From positions 194,123 to 258,122 of the forward strand of contig NZ_CABJCG010000009.1 of assembly GCF_902364025.1 (NCBI RefSeq): 64,000 nucleotides of DNA, given 5' to 3'. Below, one piece after another: positions 52,140-59,231 of the stretch (within the stretch, counting starts at the first letter, position 1; each line of letters opens with the position of its first letter). Source of the stretch: Enterocloster lavalensis. Lineage in GTDB: Bacteria > Bacillota > Clostridia > Lachnospirales > Lachnospiraceae. The notes under the pieces are model-generated. The model was not told the DNA's origin. It made no database searches and saw only the letters and a program-made list of their open reading frames with translations. The translations under genes and the position numbers were made by a program.

Positions 52140-52838
52140 TCAATAGTCAATCCCCCGCAGCGCAGCCCGGCCCACATAGGGTCTTACGAGCTGCGCAAAC
52201 CCTTCCAGCTCCTCCTTCCCGAAACCGGAAAATACCCCTGGCTCCAGCACCTGCCCGCTCTCCGTGAAATTCTGCAGGTAATAGTCCCCGCAGCCCTTAA
52301 TCCACGGTCCGATCTCCTTAAAATCCTCCTCCGTGTGCAGCCCCCGCACCACCGTGGTGCGGAACTCGTAGGGCACGCTGCCCTCCAGCAGAAACCGGAT
52401 GCTCTCGTCGATGCGTTCCAACCGCATACCATCCACACCGGCCGCGGCCGCATAACGGCTGCGCCCCGCCTTGATATCCATAGCCACGAAATCCAGCAGT
52501 CCCTTCCCGCAGAGGTCCCGCAGCAGATCCGGCTTATAGCCGTTGGTGTCCAGCTTCACTAAAAGTCCCAGCTCCCGTACGCTGCGGATGAAATCTTCCA
52601 AATCCGGCTGCAGCGTGGGCTCGCCTCCGGTGATGCAGACCCCCTCCAGAATACCTTTCCGTTTTCTCAGAAAGTCCAATACCTCCCCTGTTTCATACTC
52701 CGCCTCCACCGTTCCTGGCAGCAGCTCGCTGTTGTGACAGAACGGGCAGCGGAAATTGCAGCCTCCCGTAAAGACCGTGGCGGCCACATGGCCGGGGAAA
52801 TCCAACAACGTCGTTTTCTGTAACCCGCAAATTTTCAT
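52140..52838 (-). CDS. nrdG: Anaerobic ribonucleotide reductase activating protein (radical SAM, NrdG-type)
   Basis: 232 residues. The radical-SAM cluster is C27-x3-C31-x2-C34 in TGGCNFRCPFCHNSELL; the GGEPTLQPD SAM site and LVKLDTNG follow. This longer form, opening with GLQKTTLLDFPGHVAATVF, is typical of NrdG-like activases in Clostridia. It would install the glycyl radical on class III reductase NrdD. No nrdD gene is in the window, so activation of another glycyl-radical enzyme is possible. Confidence 0.85.
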   Translation of the reverse strand: MKICGLQKTTLLDFPGHVAATVFTGGCNFRCPFCHNSELLPGTVEAEYETGEVLDFLRKRKGILEGVCITGGEPTLQPDLEDFIRSVRELGLLVKLDTNGYKPDLLRDLCGKGLLDFVAMDIKAGRSRYAAAAGVDGMRLERIDESIRFLLEGSVPYEFRTTVVRGLHTEEDFKEIGPWIKGCGDYYLQNFTESGQVLEPGVFSGFGKEELEGFAQLVRPYVGRAALRGIDY

Positions 52839-53040
52839 CTTTTCGCTCCATTCCGGGGATATTACTTTTCAATCCCGTAAAATTCCGATATAATATTCAA
52901 CGTACATTTGAAATTCACGTCCGCCCTTTGCATGAAGGAACTCGCCCGGAAATGCCCGCGGCCCGCAATTTCAAAACACATCCTAAAGTATACCACAACC
53001 GTCCGGCCGGAACAAGACGGACAGAATTCAGAGGAATGCC

Positions 53041-53529
53041 ATGACAACAGACGAACGCTATATGAAGGAAGCCGTCCGGCAGGCCCAAAAAGCCTCCGCT
53101 CTGGGCGAAGTGCCCATCGGCTGCGTAATCGTATATGAAGATAAAATAATCGCCCGGGGTTATAACCGGCGCATGGTGGATCAAAATGTGCTTTCCCATG
53201 CGGAGATTATCGCTATCCGCAAGGCCTGTAAAAAAATGGGAGACTGGCGGCTGGAAAACTGCACCCTGTATGTGACGCTGGAACCCTGCCCCATGTGCGC
53301 CGGGGCCATTGTCCAGGCCAGGGTGCCCCAGGTGGTGATCGGCTGCATGAACCCCAAGGCGGGCTGCGCCGGGTCGGTCCTGGACATGCTCCACGAGGAC
53401 GGTTTTAACCACCAGGTGGAGACGAAAATCGGTGTCCTTGGGGAAGAGTGCTCCGCCATGATGAAGGAATTTTTTCGGGCTCTGCGTCTGAAAAAACCGA
53501 AAAAGAAGCGGGGTGAACCGGCACTGTGA
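53041..53529 (+). CDS. tadA: tRNA-specific adenosine deaminase
   Basis: 162 residues. The zinc deaminase motifs are H53-A-E55 (LSHAEIIAI) and P82-C83-x2-C86 (EPCPMCAGAI), with VPIGCVIVY and NPKAGCAGSV typical of TadA. It makes inosine at the wobble position of tRNA-Arg(ACG). The basic C-terminal tail (KKPKKKRGEP) is normal. Its stop overlaps the next start by four bases. Confidence 0.94.
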   Translation: MTTDERYMKEAVRQAQKASALGEVPIGCVIVYEDKIIARGYNRRMVDQNVLSHAEIIAIRKACKKMGDWRLENCTLYVTLEPCPMCAGAIVQARVPQVVIGCMNPKAGCAGSVLDMLHEDGFNHQVETKIGVLGEECSAMMKEFFRALRLKKPKKKRGEPAL

Positions 53530-54710
53530 AAACAATCCTGATTACCGGGGCGGGCGGTTTCCTGGGCTCCCGTCTGGTCCGCCGCTTTTCTGCCGGGACG
53601 TCCGCAGCCCCGCATTTCCCGCAAACAGAGCCGGACGCAGTATCCCCTTACCGTGTATATCCGCTATCAGGCCGTGCGCCGGACATCCGTGACGCCGCCG
53701 GGCTCCTGGCGCTGTTCCGTCAGGTCAGGCCCGATTACGTGATCCACTGCGCCGCGGTCTCCGATACGGGCCGCTGCGAACGGGAACCGGAATTTTCCTA
53801 TTCGGTCAATGTAATCGGCGCGGAAAATATTGCCATAGCCTGCCGCGCCTCCGGCGCGAAGCTGATCTTCTGCAGCTCCGACCAGGTGTATTTTGACAAC
53901 GTCCGCATCGCGTCTCCCGTGCCTCACCGCGAGAGCGAAAAACTGTATCCTTCCGGCGTTTACGGGCGGCAGAAGCTGGAGGCTGAAAAGCGCTGCGCCG
54001 CCGCCTGCCCGGATACCGTCAGCCTGCGCCTGAGCTGGATGTACGACACCGGAAAGCCCGGACCGGAAAAGCATGGAAATCTTGTCACAACCCTGCGCGG
54101 CCTCCTGGACAACCCGGACCCCGATGCGCGCCTGGCATTTCCCGTTTACGACCGCCGGTCCCTTACGGATGTGTGGGACGTGGCCATTAACATGGAGGCG
54201 GCTCTGGACCTTGCGCCCGGGGTGTACAACTTCGGAAGCCCCAATCCCCTAAACACTTACGAGACCGCGGCCGTGTTCCTCAGCCTTCTGCGTGGCACTT
54301 CCGGAAACGGCGGCAACAGCGTCGCGGGCGCGGGCGGCCAAAATAGTGGCGATCTCGGAAACGGCGGCAACAGCGTCGCGGGCGCGGGCGGCCAAAATAG
54401 CGGCGATCCCGGGAACAGTGGCAACAGAGCCGCGGGCGCGGGCGGCCAAAATAGCGGCGCTTCCAGGAACAGCGGCAGCAGCGCCGCCGCGTCCGGCCAA
54501 AGCAGCGGCGTTTCCGGGAACGCCTGTAACCGCGCCGCGGCCCCATCTATCCAAAACGCTTCCGATCCCCGGCTGGTACCGGACTGCCAGCGCTTTGCCT
54601 CCTGTCCGCGCAATTTGCAGATGGACCTGGAAAAGCTGTCTCTTGCCGGGATTTCCTTCCCCACGGCGCAGGAAGGATTTGTCCGGTCTCTTTCCCGATC
54701 CCGCCCTTGA
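53526..54710 (+). CDS. NAD-dependent sugar epimerase/reductase (RmlD-like) with a repeat insertion
   Basis: 394 residues from GTG 53526, translationally coupled to tadA. The Rossmann loop is ITGAGGFLGSRLVRRF. The core continues with YVIHCAAVSDTGRCE, ICSSDQVYF-like FCSSDQVYFDN and the catalytic Tyr/Lys in VYGRQKLEAEKR. The RmlD/extended-SDR fold is then interrupted after ETAAVFLSLLRG by about 75 residues of Gly/Asn/Ala/Ser repeats (54-base units). It resumes with VPDCQRFASCPRNLQMDLEK, the usual C-terminal substrate segment. Such an insertion is not part of the family. The substrate is probably a nucleotide sugar, or possibly methionine adenosyltransferase-beta-like. Confidence 0.8.
   Translation: MKTILITGAGGFLGSRLVRRFSAGTSAAPHFPQTEPDAVSPYRVYPLSGRAPDIRDAAGLLALFRQVRPDYVIHCAAVSDTGRCEREPEFSYSVNVIGAENIAIACRASGAKLIFCSSDQVYFDNVRIASPVPHRESEKLYPSGVYGRQKLEAEKRCAAACPDTVSLRLSWMYDTGKPGPEKHGNLVTTLRGLLDNPDPDARLAFPVYDRRSLTDVWDVAINMEAALDLAPGVYNFGSPNPLNTYETAAVFLSLLRGTSGNGGNSVAGAGGQNSGDLGNGGNSVAGAGGQNSGDPGNSGNRAAGAGGQNSGASRNSGSSAAASGQSSGVSGNACNRAAAPSIQNASDPRLVPDCQRFASCPRNLQMDLEKLSLAGISFPTAQEGFVRSLSRSRP
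54303..54520 (+). repeat. 54-base minisatellite inside the RmlD-like gene
   Basis: About four units begin at 54303, 54357, 54411 and 54465. The first two are nearly identical and the later ones diverge. Each encodes 18 residues of the type GNGGNSVAGAGGQNSGD. Confidence 0.9.
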
Positions 54711-54735
54711 CAAATCATCTGCCAAAGGGTATACT
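54707..54735 (+). promoter_or_regulatory. Promoter of the SRP RNA gene
   Basis: TTGACA overlaps the stop codon of the preceding gene; a 17-base spacer and TATACT (54730-54735) follow. Transcription would begin near 54742, about 50 bases ahead of the mature RNA. Confidence 0.8.
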
Positions 54736-54794
54736 TAACAAGCGAATAAGCGGGCGCATAAACGCCCCGAGCACTCAAAATTGTCATAAAGTTT

Positions 54795-55056
54795 CCACGC
54801 AGCCGGGGAGATAGCGGTGCCCTGTACCTGCAATCCGCTCTAGCAGGGGTGATACCTCGCCCCGGACAGCTTACTGCGGGGCTGCCTTGTGAAAGTGGTG
54901 TTGACGTTTGGGTCTTACGCAATGGGAATCTGTGAACCGTGTCAGGGCAGGAATGCAGCAGCACTAAGCGGAACCTCTCATGTGCCGTAAGGTCGCCTGG
55001 ACTGAGCTAACTACATGAGTAACGCCCGTGGTAACTGTACAAAGCGAGGTGCGTGG
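54795..55056 (+). ncRNA. ffs: Signal recognition particle RNA (large, Bacillus type)
   Basis: The conserved domain IV sequence is clear: GTGTCAGGGCAGGAATGCAG followed by CAGCACTAAGCGG. An Alu-like 5' part (GGGGAGATAGCGGTGCCCTG, CAATCCGCTC) precedes it and matches the ~270-base Firmicute form. The ends CCACGC and GCGTGG pair, which sets the limits to within a few bases. It scaffolds Ffh for co-translational membrane targeting. Confidence 0.93.
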
Positions 55057-55066
55057 ATTTAAAATA

Positions 55067-55124
55067 ATGTGGGCATAGATTTGCCGGAAGTACATTTTCC
55101 GTAAGATCTATGTCCATATTTTTT
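55067..55124 (+). terminator. Intrinsic terminator of the SRP RNA gene
   Basis: GGGCATAGAT pairs with ATCTATGTCC, with an inner CGGAA/TTCCG stem, followed by a T-run. Confidence 0.8.
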
Positions 55125-55126
55125 GC

Positions 55127-55172
55127 TTGCCCCGATACTGTCTTTGCGGTATAATTACAAAATGGGTATAAT
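55127..55172 (+). promoter_or_regulatory. Two overlapping promoters of the phosphofructokinase gene
   Basis: TTGCCC (55127-55132) with TATAAT (55150-55155), and TTGCGG (55144-55149) with TATAAT (55167-55172). Each pair has a 17-base spacer. Confidence 0.65.
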
Positions 55173-55267
55173 AGAACCATTAACAGGATACGTTAGAAGT
55201 TATAGGAATGCGCCGCAAGGCGCAGGCGTTACGAATTAAAAGTTCCAGAGAGAAAGGAAGCGCAGAT

Positions 55268-56347
55268 ATGAGAAGAATAGGGATGCTGACCAGCGGCGGA
55301 GACTGCCAGGCACTCAACGCCACCATGCGTGGAGTCGCCAAATCACTGTATAACATGTTTGACGACGTGGAGATCATCGGCTTCGAAGACGGATATAAGG
55401 GACTCATGTATGCAGACTACAAGATTATGCAGCCGTCCGACTTTTCCGGTATTCTGACCGAGGGAGGCACCATTCTCGGCACTTCCAGACAACCCTTCAA
55501 ACTGATGCACACTCCGGACGAGAACGGACTGGACAAGGTAGAGTCCATGAAGCACACGTACCGGAAGTTAAAATTAAACTGCCTGGTGGTGCTGGGCGGC
55601 AACGGCAGCCAAAAGACAGCCAACCTCTTAAGCGAGGAAGGGCTGAACGTGGTGTCCCTGCCAAAGACCATTGACAACGACCTGTGGGGGACCGACATGA
55701 CCTTCGGCTTCCAGAGCGCTGTGAATATCGCCACCAACGCCATTGACTGTATCCATACCACCGCCGCCTCCCACCGCCGCGTATTCATTGTGGAGGTGAT
55801 GGGACACAAGGTGGGCTGGCTCACCCTGCACGCCGGTCTGGCCGGCGGAGCGGATATCATTCTTCTCCCCGAGATTCCCTACGATATCAACGTGGTCTGC
55901 GACGCCATCACCAAGCGCTCCAAGGCCGGCAAGCGTTTCTCCATTCTGGCGGTGGCCGAGGGCGCCATTTCCAAAGAAGAGGCCAGCATGTCCAAGAAGG
56001 AGCTGAAGGCCAAGAAGCGGACTGAGATGGTATACCCGTCCGTGGCGTATGAGATCGGCGCCAGGATCACGGAGATCACCGGCAGCGAGGTCCGCGTGAC
56101 GGTGCCCGGACATATGCAGCGGGGCGGCGAACCCTGCGCCTATGACCGCGTTCTCTCCACCAGACTGGGAGCCACCGCCGCGAAGATGATCGCCGACGGG
56201 GAATTCGGCTATATGGCCGCGGTGAAAAACAACGATATCGTCAAAGTGCCCCTGTCCGAGGTTGCGGGCAGACTCAAGACCGTGGATCCCAACTGCTCCA
56301 TGATCAAGGAAGCCAAGATGGTGGGAATCTGCTTCGGCGACGAGTAA
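55268..56347 (+). CDS. pfkA: 6-phosphofructokinase
   Basis: 359 residues from ATG 55268, behind AAAGGAAG; the open extension to 55208 lacks a start signal. The PFK family sites are LTSGGDCQALNATMRG at the N-terminus, GGNGSQKT (110-117), PKTIDNDLWGTD (132-143) with catalytic D136, VEVMGHKVGWL and GHMQRGGEP. It phosphorylates fructose-6-P in glycolysis. The donor is uncertain: Gly at the E. coli 104 position suggests ATP, while Lys in PKTIDND is the PPi-type or mixed residue. The usual metal-site Asp (GGDGS) is Asn112 here. Confidence 0.92.
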   Translation: MRRIGMLTSGGDCQALNATMRGVAKSLYNMFDDVEIIGFEDGYKGLMYADYKIMQPSDFSGILTEGGTILGTSRQPFKLMHTPDENGLDKVESMKHTYRKLKLNCLVVLGGNGSQKTANLLSEEGLNVVSLPKTIDNDLWGTDMTFGFQSAVNIATNAIDCIHTTAASHRRVFIVEVMGHKVGWLTLHAGLAGGADIILLPEIPYDINVVCDAITKRSKAGKRFSILAVAEGAISKEEASMSKKELKAKKRTEMVYPSVAYEIGARITEITGSEVRVTVPGHMQRGGEPCAYDRVLSTRLGATAAKMIADGEFGYMAAVKNNDIVKVPLSEVAGRLKTVDPNCSMIKEAKMVGICFGDE

Positions 56348-56416
56348 TACTCTGATGCGGGGCGGCTCTTCAACCGGCCGTTCCCGCGCAAATCAAGACA
56401 GCAAGGAGCGACTCAC

Positions 56417-58117
56417 ATGTCATACACGGCGTTATACCGCAAATGGCGTCCCGCCTCATTTGAGGACGTAAAGGGACAGGACCCCATCGTACAGACCCTG
56501 AAAAATCAAATCACGTCGGGACGCATCGGCCACGCCTACCTGTTCTGCGGAACCCGTGGAACCGGTAAAACCAGTATCGCGAAGATCTTCGCCCGGGCAG
56601 TCAACTGTGAGAACCCGGTGAACGGAAGCCCCTGCAACGAATGTCCGGCCTGCCGGGCCATCATCTCCGGCTCCTCCATGAACGTGGTGGAGATTGACGC
56701 CGCCTCCAACAACGGCGTGGAGAATATCCGGGATATCCGCGACCAGGTCCAGTATCCGCCCACCGACGGGCGCTACCGCGTATACATTATCGACGAGGTG
56801 CACATGCTCTCCATCGGCGCGTTCAACGCGCTGCTCAAAACGCTGGAGGAGCCCCCGTCCTATGTTATTTTTATTCTGGCGACAACGGAAGTCCACAAGA
56901 TTCCGATTACCATACTGTCACGGTGCCAGCGCTATGATTTCAAACGGATCGCGCTGGAGACCATTGCCGGGCACCTGCGGGAGCTGACCCGGGCGGAACA
57001 CATCGAGGTGGAGGACCGGGCGCTCACCTATGTGGCCAAGGCGGCCGACGGCTCCCTGAGAGACGCGCTCAGCCTGCTGGACCAGTGCGTGGCCTTCCAT
57101 TACGGCAAGCTTCTGACTTACGACAACGTGCTGGAAGTCCTGGGAGCGGTGGATGCCAGCGTGTTCAGCGAACTGTTCGGCGCAATCGTGGAGGGAAGGA
57201 CGCGGGACTGCATTCTCAAGTTGGAAGAGATCGTGATCCAGGGCAGAGAGCTGGGGCAGTTCGTCACGGACTTCATCTGGTACATGCGCAATCTGCTGCT
57301 GTTTCAGAGCGCGGACGACGCCGAGGGACTGTTGGACATGTCCACGGAAAACCTAAAACAACTGGAAGAGGACGCGAAAAAGGCGGACGGCGAGACTCTG
57401 ATGCGCTACATCCGCATTTTTTCTGAACTATCCAATCAACTGCGGTATGCCAGCCAAAAGCGGGTGATCGTGGAGGTGGCGCTCATCAAGCTGACGAGGC
57501 CCGCCATGGAGACCAGTCTGGACGCGGTGCTGGAACGGCTGAATCAGCTGGAAGCCCAGGTGGAAGATCTGGAATCCCGCCCCGCCCCGCCCGCCGGGGT
57601 GATGGCCGCAGGCTACGCCGCGGTTCCCGCAGCAGCGATGGCGGCGGGTTACGCTGCGGCCCCCGGGGATGCGCAGACAGGAGATTTGGCGCAGGCCGTC
57701 CCGGGAGCGCCTGCCGCGGGATTGGGCGCTGGGGTTCCCTCAGCTCCTGTAGGGGAACCGCCCCAGACCGTAGCCCTTCCCCAGGCCCAGCTGGAAGACT
57801 TAAAGCTGGTGCGCAACGAGTGGGGAAAGCTGGTCCGAAGCTTAGGCGGCGGCGCCAGGTCCTATCTGCGGGATACCGTGGTGGAGCCGGGCGGGGAGAG
57901 CTGTCTGACTATCGTATTTATGGATCCCATGAACTACGACATGGGCAAGCGCCCTACCGTCATCGGACAGCTGGAGCAGCTGGTCCAGGAGAAATACAAC
58001 CGTTCCATTTATTTTAAGACCCGGCTCGCGGGCCGCGGGGAGCTTCTCAACACGATCTACGTGACCGAGGAGGAGCTGGAAAGCAAAATTCATATGGATA
58101 TTACATATGAGGACTGA
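56417..58117 (+). CDS. dnaX: DNA polymerase III subunit gamma/tau
   Basis: 566 residues. The AAA+ clamp-loader ATPase has GTRGTGKT (45-52), the zinc Cys set C64, C73, C76, C79, and VYIIDEVHMLSIGAFNALLK with the sensor region LATTEVHKIPITILSRCQRYD. Domain III is followed by an Ala/Pro/Gly-rich linker (about 390-450) and a C-terminal domain. It heads a dnaX-ybaB-recR cluster, a common bacterial arrangement. No convincing frameshift site for a separate gamma form was found. Confidence 0.95.
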   Translation: MSYTALYRKWRPASFEDVKGQDPIVQTLKNQITSGRIGHAYLFCGTRGTGKTSIAKIFARAVNCENPVNGSPCNECPACRAIISGSSMNVVEIDAASNNGVENIRDIRDQVQYPPTDGRYRVYIIDEVHMLSIGAFNALLKTLEEPPSYVIFILATTEVHKIPITILSRCQRYDFKRIALETIAGHLRELTRAEHIEVEDRALTYVAKAADGSLRDALSLLDQCVAFHYGKLLTYDNVLEVLGAVDASVFSELFGAIVEGRTRDCILKLEEIVIQGRELGQFVTDFIWYMRNLLLFQSADDAEGLLDMSTENLKQLEEDAKKADGETLMRYIRIFSELSNQLRYASQKRVIVEVALIKLTRPAMETSLDAVLERLNQLEAQVEDLESRPAPPAGVMAAGYAAVPAAAMAAGYAAAPGDAQTGDLAQAVPGAPAAGLGAGVPSAPVGEPPQTVALPQAQLEDLKLVRNEWGKLVRSLGGGARSYLRDTVVEPGGESCLTIVFMDPMNYDMGKRPTVIGQLEQLVQEKYNRSIYFKTRLAGRGELLNTIYVTEEELESKIHMDITYED

Positions 58118-58218
58118 TTTGCGGTAATGTTGGAGCAATCCACAGAATATACAAACAATAAGACCAAAACGGCACACAGGACTGGTGCCGCAAAAACATC
58201 ACAGGAGGAATATACACC

Positions 58219-58575
58219 ATGGCAAAACGTGGCGGATTTCCGGGCGGTATGCCCGGCAATATGAACAATCTGATGAAGCAGGCACAGCGCATGCAGCGCC
58301 AGATGGAGGAGACCACCAAGGAGCTGGAGACCAAGGAGTACACGGCGGCTTCCGGCGGCGGCGCGGTGAGCGTTACCGTCAACGGCAAGAAGGAGGTCGT
58401 CTCCGTAAAGCTTTCCGAGGAGGTAGTGGACCCCGACGACATCGAGATGCTGGAAGACCTGATCGTGGCGGCGACCAACGAGGCGTTCCGCCAGATGGAG
58501 GCTGAGAGCGCGGAGGCCATGTCCAAGCTGACCGGCGGACTTGGCGGCGCGTTAGGCGGAGGTTTCCCCTTCTAA
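58219..58575 (+). CDS. ybaB: YbaB/EbfC nucleoid-associated protein
   Basis: 118 residues with AGGAGGA before ATG 58219. [19 protein letters not shown] and [20 protein letters not shown] are family-typical. It is a small dimeric DNA-binding protein. The N-terminus is Gly/Met-rich and the C-terminus ends [13 protein letters not shown]. It is coupled to recR by a one-base overlap. Confidence 0.93.
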   Translation: MAKRGGFPGGMPGNMNNLMKQAQRMQRQMEETTKELETKEYTAASGGGAVSVTVNGKKEVVSVKLSEEVVDPDDIEMLEDLIVAATNEAFRQMEAESAEAMSKLTGGLGGALGGGFPF

Positions 58576-59171
58576 TGGATTATTACAGCAGCCAGATCAC
58601 AAAATTAATTGAAGAATTGTCAAAATTACCGGGGGTGGGCGCCAAATCAGCCCAGCGCCTGGCATTTCACATCATCAATATGCCGCGGGAGCAGGTGGAT
58701 GAGCTGGCCAGGTCCATGACCGACGCCAAGAACAACGTCCGTTACTGCAAGGAGTGCTTCACGCTCACGGACCGGGAGCTCTGTCCCATCTGCAGCAGCG
58801 ACAAGCGCAACCACAAGGAGATCATGGTGGTGGAGAACACCAGGGATCTGGCTGCCTACGAGAAAACCGGTAAGTACGATGGAGTGTACCATGTGCTCCA
58901 TGGAGCCATCTCTCCCATGCTGGGGATTGGCCCTAATGATATTAAACTGAAGGAATTGATGCAGCGGCTTCAATCCGATGTTGAAGAAGTCATCATTGCA
59001 ACCAATTCGAGCCTGGAGGGCGAGACCACAGCCATGTACATCAGCAAGCTGATCAAGCCTACAGGGGTGAAGGTCACCCGGATCGCCAGCGGCGTTCCCG
59101 TGGGCGGCGACCTGGAATACATAGATGAAGTAACGCTTCTTCGGGCGTTGGAAGGCAGGACTGAACTATAG
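58575..59171 (+). CDS. recR: Recombination mediator protein RecR
   Basis: 198 residues. Helix-hairpin-helix region [17 protein letters not shown], zinc finger C58, C61, C70, C73 and a Toprim domain beginning [14 protein letters not shown] with the conserved [15 protein letters not shown]. It acts with RecF and RecO in loading RecA at gaps. Its start overlaps the ybaB stop. Confidence 0.96.
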   Translation: MDYYSSQITKLIEELSKLPGVGAKSAQRLAFHIINMPREQVDELARSMTDAKNNVRYCKECFTLTDRELCPICSSDKRNHKEIMVVENTRDLAAYEKTGKYDGVYHVLHGAISPMLGIGPNDIKLKELMQRLQSDVEEVIIATNSSLEGETTAMYISKLIKPTGVKVTRIASGVPVGGDLEYIDEVTLLRALEGRTEL

Positions 59172-59231
59172 GGTGTGTCTGGCCGATCACAGATTCCCAT
59201 GCCGGGAAATAGCAATAGGGAGATGCAAAAG

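Noticed and set aside
52862..53047. 61-residue minus-strand frame upstream of tadA
   Set aside because: It spans the divergent promoter region, has no ribosome site and shows no family resemblance.
54711..55267. Protein-coding gene in the gap before pfkA
   Set aside because: The stretch is accounted for by the SRP RNA with its promoter and terminator, then the pfkA promoters.
57365..57390. Possible dnaX programmed frameshift site (GAAAAAG)
   Set aside because: The heptamer is incomplete and no stimulatory stem or upstream Shine-Dalgarno-like element is evident.
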